A stretch of DNA of 36,876 nt from Pelagibius sp036570545 (GCA_036570545.1 DATCXZ010000102.1:1-36876), one strand, 5' to 3'. Shown: positions 17,014 through 25,969, counted from the stretch's first letter. The notes: generated by a model not told the origin, from the sequence alone. Numbers and translations: made by a program.

Positions 17014-18660
17014 TCAGGTCTTGACGAAATAGTCCTCGGCGAACAGCAGCGTGGTCGGATGCAGCCGGAAGCCGCCGACCCGCTCCGACATCACCGTGAC
17101 CACCGACAGCCAGGACGGCTGCACGATGGGCCCGACGTCCTGCATGCGGGCCTGGAGCCGGCCCATCAGCGGGCGGCGCGCCTCAACGTCAATCTCGGCC
17201 TCCACCTCGGCCAGCAGGGCATCGATCTCGGAATCGGAGAAGCCCGTCGTGTTCCACGGCATGCCGGAGCGCATGGTGAGGTCCAGCAGCATGAAGCCGA
17301 GCGGCCGCGGCGCCCACTCGACGAAGGCCAGCGGAGCCTCGTCCCACACCTCCCAGAAGCGCGCCGCCGGCAGCGCTGCCAGCGAGCAGCGGATGCCGGC
17401 CTCGGCGTATTGCGCCGCCATGGCCTGCACGGCATCGAGCTCCCATTTCGGCCAGTTCTTGCAGGTGATGGTGATGTCGATGCCCTCGGGATGACCCGCC
17501 TCCGCCAGCAGCGCCCGCGCCTCCTCCGGGCGATAGCCCATCGCCGGCAAGGGGGCGTAGCCGGGATGCACCGGCGCCACCAGGTGATGCTCCGCCGGCT
17601 CACCGAATCCCCTGAGGGCGAGGCGGGTGACCGCCTCGACATCGACGGCGAGCCGCAGCGCACGGCGCACCCGCGGATCGTCGAAAGGCTTGTGGTCGAC
17701 CTTCATCTGCAGCAGGCAGGTCGCCGCCGAGCGGATGCGATGGACCTGCAGGCCGGGGCGGCCGGCAAGGCTCTCGGCCACGCTGTAGTCGCAGCGCGCC
17801 AACCCGTCGACCTGGCCCGACACCAGCGCCGCGGCGCAGGCCGCAGCCTCGTCGCCAAGGTCGAGCAGCAGCAGTTCATCCAGCTTGGCCCGCCGGCCGG
17901 CGCCCTCGTGCGCACGCAGCAGGGCGCGCTCGCCGACGCGGAACTCCGCCAGGGTGAAGGGGCCGGTGCCGTTCGAGCCGATGCCGAAGCGGCCGCCCTC
18001 CTCCGGGTCGAGCATCACGTTGGTGTAGTGGAAGAGATGCTCCGGGACGGCGACCTGGGGCCTCTTCAGGTTCAGGCGCAGGCAGAAGTCGTCGGCCTTC
18101 TCCACCGCGTTGGCATCCCACAGCGCCGAGCCCGGCGCAGTGTCGGCCGTAGCGCTCGCCAGCATGTAGCCGGCCATGAGGCTGAGCGCCGAGGAGCCGG
18201 TTTCCGGCGCCAGGAGGCGCTTCAGGTTCCACACCACGTCGTCGGCGGTGAAACGGCGACCGTTGTGCCAGGTTACATCCCGGCGCAGATAGAGCTGCCA
18301 GCTCCGCAGGTCCGGCGACACCGTCCAGTGCGACAGCAGGTGCGGGCGCGTGATGTTGTCGTGTCCGGTGCGCGTCAGCGGCTCGCAGACCTGGTGGACG
18401 ACGTTCGCCGGCTCCAGCCACGACATGGCATGGGGATCGTCGAGTTGATGCACGCGGGCGCCAAGGGTCAGGCGCCCTCCCCGGCAGACCGCCAACGAGG
18501 CGCGCGCCTGCCGGGGCAGTCCCGCCAGGGCGGCGGCAGCGCCGGCCGACATCCCGAGCAGCGTCGCCAGCCGCAGAAAGGCGCGGCGGTCGAGGCGCCC
18601 GGAGTCGAGCGCCGCGCCCAGCGCCGCGATCATCGGATGCCGGTTCCTATCCTCACCCAT
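17014..18660 (-). CDS. Family 5 ABC transporter solute-binding protein (Tat-exported)
   Basis: This 548-residue SBP_bac_5 protein is of the peptide/nickel/opine type. The N-terminus shows a twin-arginine signal: R25-R26 in DRRAFLRLATLLGMSAGAAA, ending near QARA. The family hallmarks follow: YLRRDVTWHNGRRFTADDVVWNLKRL near residue 130, and DDPRVRRALRLAVDVEAVTRLAL in the C-terminal lobe. The chosen ATG at 18660 leaves a normal n-region; an upstream GTG at 18714 would add 18 residues. No permease or ATPase gene lies next to it, so it is an orphan that must work with a transporter encoded elsewhere. The ligand cannot be deduced. It is divergent from the ThDP enzyme and precedes the rhodanese gene by 170 bases. 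Confidence 0.9.
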   Translation of the reverse strand: MGEDRNRHPMIAALGAALDSGRLDRRAFLRLATLLGMSAGAAAALAGLPRQARASLAVCRGGRLTLGARVHQLDDPHAMSWLEPANVVHQVCEPLTRTGHDNITRPHLLSHWTVSPDLRSWQLYLRRDVTWHNGRRFTADDVVWNLKRLLAPETGSSALSLMAGYMLASATADTAPGSALWDANAVEKADDFCLRLNLKRPQVAVPEHLFHYTNVMLDPEEGGRFGIGSNGTGPFTLAEFRVGERALLRAHEGAGRRAKLDELLLLDLGDEAAACAAALVSGQVDGLARCDYSVAESLAGRPGLQVHRIRSAATCLLQMKVDHKPFDDPRVRRALRLAVDVEAVTRLALRGFGEPAEHHLVAPVHPGYAPLPAMGYRPEEARALLAEAGHPEGIDITITCKNWPKWELDAVQAMAAQYAEAGIRCSLAALPAARFWEVWDEAPLAFVEWAPRPLGFMLLDLTMRSGMPWNTTGFSDSEIDALLAEVEAEIDVEARRPLMGRLQARMQDVGPIVQPSWLSVVTVMSERVGGFRLHPTTLLFAEDYFVKT

Positions 18661-18929
18661 GCCGAACGTGCCCCGCTTCCCGCAGCGCTGTGCTTGAAGG
18701 TGCAGGCGCTTCACACCCCTGTGTGCATGATAGGCGCCGCCGCGATGAAGTCCAACGCGCCGGCGCGGGTCGTGGAGATCAACCTGGGGTCTGTTGCCGG
18801 CTGCGTTTTTCCCGGCTGGCGCAGGGGCGGGCCTCGCTCGCCTCCCGGCAGCGAAAGCCGCCTTTGCGCGGGCCTGCCCATCCTCTAGTCTGGCGCCGGC
18901 AGCGGCATCCCCTCGCGAATGAAGACGAC

Positions 18930-20606
18930 ATGAGCACGAGCAACCTGGCCAACGGCGGCCGCATCCTGGTCGATCAACTCGTCGCCGAAGGCGTCGACCG
19001 CATCTTCGGCGTGCCCGGTGAGAGCTACCTCGCCGTGCTCGACGCCCTCTACGACACGCCGGAGATCGCCTATCACCTCTGCCGCCAGGAAGGTGGCGCA
19101 GCGATGATGGCCGATGCCTATGGCAAGCTGACCGGCCGGCCCGGCATCTGCTTCGTGACGCGCGGGCCGGGCGCGACCAGCGCCAGCGCCGGCGTCCATG
19201 TCGCCTTCCAGGATTCGACGCCGATGATCCTCTTCATCGGCCAGGTCGGGCGCGACATGACCGAGCGCGAGGCGTTCCAGGAGATCGACTACCGCCGCAT
19301 GTTCGGCCAGCTCGCCAAGTGGGTGGCCGAGATCGATGACGCCCGGCGCATCCCGGAGATGGTCAGCCGTGCCTTCCACACCGCCACCTCGGGGCGCCCG
19401 GGCCCGGTGGTGCTGGCCCTGCCGGAGGACATGCTGTCGACGCCGGTGCCGGCGCCCGCGCTGGCCAGGCCCTACCACGCCAGCGTCGGGGCGCCCGATC
19501 CGCTGCTGATGGAGCAGCTATGGCAGCGGCTTCGGCAGGCGAGCCGGCCGCTGGTCATCGGCGGCGGCGGCGGCTGGAGCGCCGAGGCCAAGGCAGACCT
19601 GGAGGCCTTCGCCGCCGCGGCAAAGCTGCCGGTCGCCGTCTCCTTCCGCTGCCAGGACTACTTCGACAACGAGCATCCCTGCTATGCCGGCCACGTCGGC
19701 ATCGGCATCGACGCCAAGCTGGCCGCGCGGGTGCGCGAATCCGATCTTCTCATCCTGCTCGGCGCGCGCTTCGGCGAGATGACCAGCAGCGGCTACAGCC
19801 TCATGAGGATTCCCAACCCTGAGCAGCCGCTGGTGCACGTCTACCCCGATCCCGAGGAACTCGGCCGCGTCTACCGGCCGGAGATTGCGATCCAGGCCGG
19901 CAGCGCCGCCTTCGTGCGCGCCGCGCGGGCCATGCCGCCGCTCGACGGCGACGCCTGGGCGGCAGACACGGCGGCCGCCCACGCCGACTTCCGCGCGTTC
20001 AACACGCCGACCGAGATTCCCGGCCGCCTGCAGCTCGGCAAGCTGGTCGCCTGGCTGGCCGAGACCCTGCCGCCCGAGGCGATCGTCACCAACGGCGCCG
20101 GCAACTATGCGACCTGGCTGCACCGCTTCTACCGCTTCCGGCGCTTCCGCAGCCAGCTCGCGCCAACCTCCGGCTCCATGGGCTACGGCCTGCCGGCCGC
20201 GGTGGCGGCCAAGGCGACGCACCCCGACCGGCCGGTCGTCTGCTTCGCCGGCGACGGCTGCTACATGATGCACGGCCAGGAACTCGCGACGGCGGTGCAG
20301 TACGGCCTGCCCATCGTCGTCATCGTGGTGAACAACGGCAAGCTCGGCACCATCCGCATGCACCAGGAGAACCACTTTCCCGGCCGCGTCAGCGCGACGG
20401 ACCTCGCCAACCCGGATTTCGTCGCCCTGGCGCGCGCCTATGGCGCCTATGGCGAGCTGGTGGAGGATACCGCCGACTTCGCCGCCGCCTTCGAGCGCGC
20501 GCGCGACTGCGGTAAGCCGGCGCTGCTGGAGCTGCGCCTCGATCCCGAGGCGATCACGCCGGTGGCAACCCTCAGCGGCCTGCGCGCCAAGGCCCTCGCG
20601 AAGTAG
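18930..20606 (+). CDS. ThDP-dependent acetolactate-synthase-like enzyme
   Basis: This 558-residue thiamine-diphosphate enzyme has the three standard domains. The N-terminal pyrimidine-binding domain carries the activating glutamate E54 in CRQEGGAAMMADAYG. The central domain begins near SRPLVIGGGGGWS, and the C-terminal pyrophosphate domain contains GDG (441-443) and N468-N469 about 27 residues later, the usual cofactor motif. It resembles the acetolactate synthase large-subunit family, but no regulatory subunit gene (ilvN) follows, and the active site has CRQEGGAAMM where IlvB enzymes usually read RHEQGAAHMA. A related decarboxylase or carboligase role is as likely as branched-chain amino acid synthesis. 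The ATG at 18930 follows GAAGACGAC. It diverges from the solute-binding protein gene. Confidence 0.85.
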   Translation: MSTSNLANGGRILVDQLVAEGVDRIFGVPGESYLAVLDALYDTPEIAYHLCRQEGGAAMMADAYGKLTGRPGICFVTRGPGATSASAGVHVAFQDSTPMILFIGQVGRDMTEREAFQEIDYRRMFGQLAKWVAEIDDARRIPEMVSRAFHTATSGRPGPVVLALPEDMLSTPVPAPALARPYHASVGAPDPLLMEQLWQRLRQASRPLVIGGGGGWSAEAKADLEAFAAAAKLPVAVSFRCQDYFDNEHPCYAGHVGIGIDAKLAARVRESDLLILLGARFGEMTSSGYSLMRIPNPEQPLVHVYPDPEELGRVYRPEIAIQAGSAAFVRAARAMPPLDGDAWAADTAAAHADFRAFNTPTEIPGRLQLGKLVAWLAETLPPEAIVTNGAGNYATWLHRFYRFRRFRSQLAPTSGSMGYGLPAAVAAKATHPDRPVVCFAGDGCYMMHGQELATAVQYGLPIVVIVVNNGKLGTIRMHQENHFPGRVSATDLANPDFVALARAYGAYGELVEDTADFAAAFERARDCGKPALLELRLDPEAITPVATLSGLRAKALAK

Positions 20607-20633
20607 GCCGGTTTCGCAATGTCACATACCGCT

Positions 20634-20657
20634 GTCGTACCGGGGCTTGACCCTGCG
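20634..20657. repeat. Half of a palindromic unit, family C
   Basis: CTGTCGTACCGGGGCTTGAC resembles the start of the palindromes at 25091 and, inverted, at 25256, but the second arm is missing. It runs straight into the left terminal repeat of element A2, which may have inserted into it. Confidence 0.4.
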
Positions 20658-20917
20658 ATATACACACATCTTGTCGCCCACCCACTTTGAGGTCGTCATC
20701 CCGGCCAAGCGACCGCAGGGAGCGCGAGCCGGGAACCATGGCACAAGCGGGCACCGGGCCCAGCCATAGATTTTTCGATGTCAGTAGGTGGCGCCAGTCA
20801 GCGGCTGAGGCCAGCAGCCTAGTCCCGCCATAGGCCCCTGATCGCGCTCGCTCACGCTCGCTTGTCCGGGGTGACGGTCAGGGCAAGGCAATGGAGATGT
20901 GTGAATCCAGTAAGGTT
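20649..20917. repeat. MITE-like palindromic element, copy A2
   Basis: A 269-base element with terminal inverted repeats around ATACACACATC (20649-20670) and GATGTGTGAATCC (20896-20917), matching at 15 of 22 positions. Two 44-base inner arms at 20694-20737 (CGTCATCCCGGCCAAGCGA...) and 20833-20876 are mostly complementary, so the element could fold into a long cruciform. The inner arm sequence matches the right half of copy A1. It occupies most of the 419-base gap between the ThDP enzyme and the coiled-coil gene. I see nothing else in the remaining bases 20918-21025. Confidence 0.7.
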
Positions 20918-21025
20918 TGTCTCCGGGACCCAGTGGCGTCGGCGTGTGGCGAGGTACTACGAGGTCTGCATCCTGGTCAGCCGCGACAGTGGGCCGCCCG
21001 ACAGCCTTGGGCAGTGGCAATCCTC

Positions 21026-21757
21026 TCACGGATAGTCGCAGCGATCGGCGGTGACGGTGAGGAAGCCGCGGGCGCCGGGCAAGGCGGTGAAGCGGTACTC
21101 GCTGTTGCCGGCGACCACCGAGTGATGCAGCGGCAGCATCCCGTCGGCCTGAATCGTCTTGCCGCCAAGCTGGGTGAAGGTCACCGTGACCGGCTTCTGC
21201 GGATCGTACCAGGCTTCGAGGTTGCCGTTGGCGTTGCGCGCGGCGGCACCGACGGCGGTGACGGTGATGGCGCGCTCGCCGAAGCTGACGGCGTCGTTGG
21301 CGCCGCCGCTCTGCAGCTCGGTGCTGACGATGAAGCGCTTGGTGTCGGGCTCGCCGTCACAGCTTCGCGGCTTGTCGGCGGCGGCAACCAGGAAGGCAAG
21401 ACGCTCCTCGTCGGCGCCGGCCTTCAGCTTTTCCTGCACCAGCGTCATCATATCCCGCACGAAGCCGGTCGGCACTTCCCGCTCATAGCGCGCCTGCCAG
21501 CCTGAGATGGTCTCGCGCGCCTTGGCCAGGTTGGTTGCCAGCGCCGCGCTCTGCTGCTGCAGGCCCGACACCTCCGTCTCCAGCGCGACGATGCGCTCCT
21601 CCTTCATCACCACCTCGCGCTCGGCGAGTTGGGCGCCGAAGCGGTAGGAGTAGGCGCCGGCCGCCAGGACCAGGGCCAGCGCCAGCATCCACTTGGTGAC
21701 GCCCCACCAGAAGCGGCGCCGGCGGCGCTGTCGGTTTTCACGAAGGCCCAGAGACAT
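21026..21757 (-). CDS. Single-span membrane protein with coiled coil, unknown function
   Basis: This 243-residue protein begins with a very basic stretch (RENRQRRRRRFWWG), followed by one membrane span at about residues 18-37 (VTKWMLALALVLAAGAYSY). A heptad-rich coiled coil covers about 44-85 (LAEREVVMKEERIVALETEV and onward). The C-terminal half has beta-rich character, with FIVSTELQSGG and VTVTFTQLGGKTI. The positive N-terminus predicts an N-in topology with the coiled coil and C-terminal domain in the periplasm. I start it at the ATG at 21757, since the 32 residues that could precede it are Ala/Gly-rich and would bury the basic anchor; GAGGAA lies somewhat far upstream. I do not recognise the family. 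A divergent AT-rich region (about 21845-21990) follows upstream. Confidence 0.75.
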   Translation of the reverse strand: MSLGLRENRQRRRRRFWWGVTKWMLALALVLAAGAYSYRFGAQLAEREVVMKEERIVALETEVSGLQQQSAALATNLAKARETISGWQARYEREVPTGFVRDMMTLVQEKLKAGADEERLAFLVAAADKPRSCDGEPDTKRFIVSTELQSGGANDAVSFGERAITVTAVGAAARNANGNLEAWYDPQKPVTVTFTQLGGKTIQADGMLPLHHSVVAGNSEYRFTALPGARGFLTVTADRCDYP

Positions 21758-22052
21758 GTTCAGCCAAGTTCCTCGCGTCGCTGCGGGGTCGGCACAGGGG
21801 GGAGCGCGCTCAGCCGCGCCCGCTGCCCCGGCGATGCCGGCATACCCCAACAACCTATTGAAAATGTGTATTCTTTATCCCAACGGCACCGCTTTTTACC
21901 ATTGCAGGCGGGGGCCAGACAAGCCGCAGCAATTAACGGAAGCTTACCTGTGTGCCCTTATGGTGACAAAACCGCGGAGGTGACAAAAAAGGGGCGGGCA
22001 CGCCGCCTCCCGGTTCTGCTCCCGCCCATTCTGCGTCCAGAGGGTTCCGTCG
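21758..22052. promoter_or_regulatory. AT-rich divergent intergenic region
   Basis: These 295 bases lie between the minus-strand coiled-coil gene and the small plus-strand gene. The section from about 21850 to 21990 is noticeably richer in A and T than the rest of the window (CTATTGAAAATGTGTATTC, CAATTAACGGAAGC, GACAAAAAAGG), as expected for promoters. No pair of boxes stands out clearly enough to name. Confidence 0.35.
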
Positions 22053-22280
22053 ATGGCCGATCACAGCGATGATTCCCGCCGCGCGCTGCTGCGCCAGCTC
22101 ATCGCCTTGCGCCGGCGCATCGATCCGCGCGCCCTCAACCGCCTGCTGACCAAGGTCGATGGCTGGGAGCCCTACGACCGCGAGTCGGCCGGCGAGGCGG
22201 TGCGCCAGTTCCTCGCGACTCGCACCGACGGCGGCAAGTTCCAGGACCGCCTGCGCGAGGCGCTGAAGAAGAAGCGCTAG
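22053..22280 (+). CDS. Small basic helical protein, unknown function
   Basis: This 75-residue protein begins MADHSDDSRRALLRQLIALR and ends in a Lys/Arg cluster (EALKKKR). It is predicted to be largely helical, with no membrane span and no cysteine. The ATG at 22053 is preceded by AGAGGG at a usual distance, and third-position GC is high, supporting real coding. It precedes the LysE exporter by about 100 bases on the same strand. I do not recognise the family, and the sequence alone suggests no function beyond possible nucleic acid or protein binding through its basic surface. Confidence 0.7.
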   Translation: MADHSDDSRRALLRQLIALRRRIDPRALNRLLTKVDGWEPYDRESAGEAVRQFLATRTDGGKFQDRLREALKKKR

Positions 22281-22381
22281 CCCACAGCCCCGGATCGACC
22301 CGCCGGGCTTAGAAAGTGAATTGTCGCAGGACGGCGCCTGCCCCTATGCTGGCGCCCCGCTTCCCGCGAGGCATCGACGTC

Positions 22382-23005
22382 GTGGATCTCTCAGCCCTCC
22401 TCCTCTTCGCCGGCGCCCTGCTGATCGCGGCCGGCTCGCCCGGCCCCAGCATCGCTGCCCTGGTCGCACGCGTGGTGACCGCCGGCTGGCGCGGCGTGCT
22501 GCCCTTCATTGCCGCCATGTGGATCGGCGAAGCGATCTGGCTGTCGTTGGCGGTCTGGGGCCTGGCGGCCGTGGCCGAGAGCCTCCACCTGCTGTTCACG
22601 GTCATCAAGTACGCGGGCGTCGCCTACCTGCTCTATCTCGCCTGGCGCATGTGGTTTGCCCCGGTCGAGCTGTGCGACGGCGCCCTGCCCCAGGGCCAGT
22701 CAGGGGCGCGCTCCCCGCTGAAGCTCTTCTCCGCCGGCATGGCGGTAACGCTCGGCAATCCGAAGATCATGGTGTTCTACCTCGCCCTGCTGCCGGCCAT
22801 CATCGACCTCAAGGCCGTTACCCTGGTCGGCTGGCTGGAGCTGATCGCCACCATGCTCATCGTGCTGGCCACAATCGACCTCGCCTGGGCCGGCCTCGCT
22901 TCCCAGGCCCGCCGCGTGCTGCGCTCGCCGCGCGCGCTGCGCCTTGCCAACCGGACCAGCGCCGGCGTCATGGCCGGCGCCGCCGCTGCCATCGCCGCGC
23001 GCTGA
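22382..23005 (+). CDS. LysE/RhtB-family amino-acid exporter
   Basis: This 207-residue integral membrane protein begins with the family's first helix and the SPGPS motif (LLIAAGSPGPSIAALVARV), the LysE equivalent of TPGP. About six hydrophobic segments follow, with the conserved LGNPKIMVFYLALLP near the middle. Such proteins export amino acids such as lysine, threonine or homoserine by proton antiport; the substrate is not predictable here. I chose GTG at 22382 because it gives the usual short N-terminus before helix 1. An ATG at 22346 would add 12 residues and is the main alternative. The EamA gene follows after 20 bases on the same strand, so the two exporters probably form an operon. Confidence 0.9.
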   Translation: MDLSALLLFAGALLIAAGSPGPSIAALVARVVTAGWRGVLPFIAAMWIGEAIWLSLAVWGLAAVAESLHLLFTVIKYAGVAYLLYLAWRMWFAPVELCDGALPQGQSGARSPLKLFSAGMAVTLGNPKIMVFYLALLPAIIDLKAVTLVGWLELIATMLIVLATIDLAWAGLASQARRVLRSPRALRLANRTSAGVMAGAAAAIAAR

Positions 23006-23025
23006 CCACCAAGCCGCTGCGTTCC

Positions 23026-23940
23026 GTGTCGAGCGATCTCGCGAAGGCGATGGGCTGGATCACCCTCAGCGCCTTTCTCATCGCCTTCATGTTCATGCTG
23101 CCGAAGCTGGCCGGCAGCGCAGTTTCGCCACTGCAGGTCGCCTTCTTCCGCTACCTCGCCGGCTTCTGCATCATCCTGCCGTTCTTCCTGCGCAGCTACG
23201 GCCTCAGGCAGGCCCTGCCGGAGTTCGCCACGCCAGCCAAGCGCCCCCTCACCGCGGGCCACGCCCTGCGCGGCAGCATCGGCATCGCCGGCGTCGCCCT
23301 CGGCGCCTATGCGGTAACCCACATCCCGCTCGCCAACGCCCAGGCCATTGCCATGACCAACGGCGTCTTCGCCGTGGCCCTCGCGGCGCTCTTCCTGCGC
23401 GAGCGCCTGACCGGCGCCGACGTCGTCGCCGGCGCGGTCTGCCTTGCCGGCGCGATCGTGGTGGCGGGACCCGACCCCGATGCGCCCAACTGGATCTCGC
23501 TCGGTGCGCTGGCCGCCCTGGCGCAGGCCTTCACCTGGGGCGTCGAGCTGGTGCTCATCCGCTTCGCCGCCGTGCGGGACGCGCCCGAGCGCGCGCTCGT
23601 CGTGGTGAACGGCACCGCCTGCCTGATCCTCGCCGCCGCCATGCTGTGGCTCTGGCGGCCGCTGCCGCTCGGCGAGGCGCTTACCCTGCTCGCGATGGGC
23701 CCGGTCGCCATCCTGGGCCAGTACTGCAACATCCGCGGCTTTCAGCTCGCCTCGACCGCGCAGCTCGTGCCGGTCAGCTATAGCGGCCTCGTCTTCGCCG
23801 CCCTGCTCGGCCTCGTGGTCTTCGACGAGTGGCCACGGCCGGCAACCATCGCCGGCGCCGCCTTGATCGTCGCCGGCGCGATCTGGCTCGCGCGGCGGGC
23901 GCCACTGGCCCCGACGGCGGCGACGCAGCCGGTGGACTGA
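23026..23940 (+). CDS. EamA (DMT superfamily) transporter
   Basis: This 304-residue protein has ten predicted membrane helices arranged as two EamA repeats. The first spans about residues 9-140 and contains LPKLAGSAVSPLQVAFFRYLAGFCI and the ALFLRERLTGADVVAGAVCL end motif. The second spans about 150-290 and ends VVFDEWPRPATIAGAALIVAG. The conserved acidic and Arg residues at the end of each repeat (FLRERL, FDEWP) are typical of drug/metabolite exporters. The substrate is unknown. The start is uncertain: GTG at 23026 gives an ordinary N-terminus, while ATG at 23050 removes 8 residues; neither has a strong ribosome binding site, as expected when translation couples to lysE just upstream. Confidence 0.88.
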   Translation: MSSDLAKAMGWITLSAFLIAFMFMLPKLAGSAVSPLQVAFFRYLAGFCIILPFFLRSYGLRQALPEFATPAKRPLTAGHALRGSIGIAGVALGAYAVTHIPLANAQAIAMTNGVFAVALAALFLRERLTGADVVAGAVCLAGAIVVAGPDPDAPNWISLGALAALAQAFTWGVELVLIRFAAVRDAPERALVVVNGTACLILAAAMLWLWRPLPLGEALTLLAMGPVAILGQYCNIRGFQLASTAQLVPVSYSGLVFAALLGLVVFDEWPRPATIAGAALIVAGAIWLARRAPLAPTAATQPVD

Positions 23941-24053
23941 CGAGCGCGTTGCCCATGGCTGCACGTCGGGACTAAACTCCGCCGCAAAGCCCACGCCTTT
24001 CCCGACTTTCACCTTGCCGCAGCCCTACCGTACTGCAGCCCCAGGAGCCTCCC

Positions 24054-25061
24054 ATGGACATGCGCAAGCTGGGCCGCAGCGGCCTCACCGTCTCGCCTCT
24101 CTGTCTCGGCACCATGATGTTCGGCGACGCGACCGACGAGAAGGAAGCGCGCCGCATCATCGACCATGCGCGCGACGCCGGCGTGAACTTCATCGACACC
24201 GCGGACCAGTACGGTCTCGGCAAGTCGGAGGAGATCATCGGGCGTGCCATTGCCAAGGACCGCGATGCCTGGGTGCTGGCGACCAAGGCGGGCAACCCGA
24301 TGGGCGACACCCATGCCAACGCGCAAGGGCTCGGCCGCAAGTGGCTGCTGAAGGCGATCGACGACAGCCTCGCCCGCCTGAAGCTCGACTTCGTCGACAT
24401 CTGGTATTTGCACCTCGACGACTACTCGACGCCGCTCGAGGAGGCGGTGAGCGCCGTCGCCGACGTGCTGGGCCAGGGGAAAGCGCTCTACTGGGGAGTC
24501 AGCAACTTCCGCGGCTGGCGCATCGCCGAGCTGGTGCGCCTCGCCGGCGAAGCCGGCATCGACCGCCCCATTGTCTGCCAGCCCTACTACAACGCCATGA
24601 ACCGCCTGCCGGAGGTCGAGATCCTGCCGGCCTGCGAGTACTACGGCCTCGGCGTCGTGCCCTACAGCCCGCTGGCGCGTGGCGTGCTCACCGGCAAGTA
24701 CCAGCCCGGCAAGGCGCCGCCCAAGGGCAGCCGCGCCGGCCGCAAGGACAGGCGCATGCTGGAGAGCGAGTTCCGGCCGGAGTCGCTCGCCATCGCCCAG
24801 AAGATCAAGGCGCATGCCGAAGCCAAGGGCATGACCGCCGCCGACTTCGCCATCAACTGGGTGCTGGCGAATCCCATCGTCACCGCGGTGCTGGCCGGCC
24901 CGCGCACCCTCGACCAGTGGAAAGGCTACCTCAGCGCCCTCGATCACGGCTTCGACGGGGACGACGAGACGCTGCTCGACTCCCTGGTCGCCCCGGGCCA
25001 TCCCTCGACCCCCGGCTACAGCGACCCGAGCTATCCGCTGACCGGCCGACCGGTGTGGTGA
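24054..25061 (+). CDS. Aldo/keto reductase
   Basis: This 335-residue NADPH-dependent (beta/alpha)8-barrel oxidoreductase has the full catalytic tetrad: D48 and Y53 in NFIDTADQYG, K78 in VLATKAG, and H120 in WYLHLDD. The later GVSNFRGWRIAEL, YNAMNR and VVPYSPLARGVLTGKY segments match the Tas/YajO-like bacterial branch. It reduces an aldehyde or ketone, but the physiological substrate cannot be inferred. The ATG at 24054 is preceded by CAGGAGCC. It stands alone on the plus strand, converging on the PAS_5 gene across a gap that holds two palindromic units. Confidence 0.93.
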   Translation: MDMRKLGRSGLTVSPLCLGTMMFGDATDEKEARRIIDHARDAGVNFIDTADQYGLGKSEEIIGRAIAKDRDAWVLATKAGNPMGDTHANAQGLGRKWLLKAIDDSLARLKLDFVDIWYLHLDDYSTPLEEAVSAVADVLGQGKALYWGVSNFRGWRIAELVRLAGEAGIDRPIVCQPYYNAMNRLPEVEILPACEYYGLGVVPYSPLARGVLTGKYQPGKAPPKGSRAGRKDRRMLESEFRPESLAIAQKIKAHAEAKGMTAADFAINWVLANPIVTAVLAGPRTLDQWKGYLSALDHGFDGDDETLLDSLVAPGHPSTPGYSDPSYPLTGRPVW

Positions 25062-25090
25062 GCGGGAGGCTCGCCCTTGCCACACCAAGG

Positions 25091-25256
25091 CTGTCGTTCC
25101 GGCACTTGTTGCCGGGACCCATCGCCCCAACCGCTCAATTGACACTCTGACATAAAGCGCTCCGCGCTCGCGGCTGATAAGGGTGCAAACCTCGCAGGTT
25201 CTCGCCACGCGCCAACGCCAATGGGCCCCGGGGACGAGCCCCGGGACGACGGCGGA
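25091..25256. repeat. Two facing palindromic units, family C
   Basis: At 25096-25118 lies a hairpin with stem CCGGCA/TGCCGG and loop CTTGT. Read on the other strand from about 25256 to 25212, a second unit has stem CCCGGGG/CCCCGGG. Both share the pattern CTGTCGT-nCCGG...CCGGGnCCCAT, so the pair forms a 165-base inverted arrangement. It fills most of the gap between convergent genes and may help end transcription from both sides. Confidence 0.55.
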
Positions 25257-25304
25257 GTATGCATTGCCGCTCGTTTGTCCGGAGCTACAGGCAGGGGCTC
25301 GGCA

Positions 25305-25841
25305 TCAATCATTCCCCACCGCTGTCCGCAGCGCGCAATCGAGCTCGTCGATCGGCACGTAGTTGACCACCTGTTCGCTCGTGGCGACCAATTCTAGGTC
25401 GACCGGAGACTCGCGGTGGGTAGCGCCGATGAGGCCGTCGGCAGTGACGTCGTCGCTCGCCAGCGGCAGGATGAGGCGCTCGCCGAGGCCGACGCGGCCG
25501 CTGCAGCGGTAGACTGCCCCGCTGGCGATCAGCGCCGCCTCGTCGCGCAGCACCTTCAGGAAGGACTCGTTGGTCGGGCTGAAGCGCTCCGGCGGCACGA
25601 AGTCCGACAGCAGGCGGCCGGCGACGGCGAAGCCCCAGATGTCGTTCACCTCCTCGCCGGCCAGGCGGTAGCGGAAGGTGCCGGCGGCGGGCTCGTACTC
25701 GCTCATCCAGATGATCGGCAGCGCCGGCCCGAGGCGCAGCGCGTCGATGTCGCGGCGCGACGGCATACGCCGGTCGCCGCGGACCTCCAGGTAGTGCTCC
25801 ATCAGGATCCGCAGACGCTGGGTCTTGATCGCCGGCAGCAT
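25305..25841 (-). CDS. PAS_5-domain protein
   Basis: This 178-residue protein contains a PAS_5-type domain common in alphaproteobacteria: LEVRGDRRMPSRRDIDALRL near the N-terminus, then PIIWMSEYEPAAGTFRYRLAGEEVNDIWG and the SDFVPPERF segment. These proteins are thought to sense small ligands or regulate other factors, but no output domain is present, so the role is unknown. I start at ATG 25841, preceded by GGGGGAGGCGTC, rather than at the longer frame that would run back over the divergent MarC promoter region. It diverges from the marC-like gene with a 128-base gap. Confidence 0.82.
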   Translation of the reverse strand: MLPAIKTQRLRILMEHYLEVRGDRRMPSRRDIDALRLGPALPIIWMSEYEPAAGTFRYRLAGEEVNDIWGFAVAGRLLSDFVPPERFSPTNESFLKVLRDEAALIASGAVYRCSGRVGLGERLILPLASDDVTADGLIGATHRESPVDLELVATSEQVVNYVPIDELDCALRTAVGND

Positions 25842-25969
25842 GACGCCTCCCCCTCTTGCCCCTCTCGACCATAGCACAGGGGACGGCACCGTCGTCACCT
25901 GCCGCGCCGCTGGACGCCGCAACGGCACCCTGCCAGGATGCGGCGGCTCTTCCCCTCCGCGTGCCGCCC

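Noticed and set aside
18930..20606. A definite ilvB call for the ThDP enzyme
   Set aside because: No ilvN-type regulatory subunit follows and the residues around the catalytic glutamate differ from typical IlvB, so only a family-level call is justified.
20781..21029. An 82-codon minus-strand frame starting in a GTGA overlap with the coiled-coil gene
   Set aside because: About half of it translates the palindromic element A2, and no ribosome binding site or conserved motif is visible.
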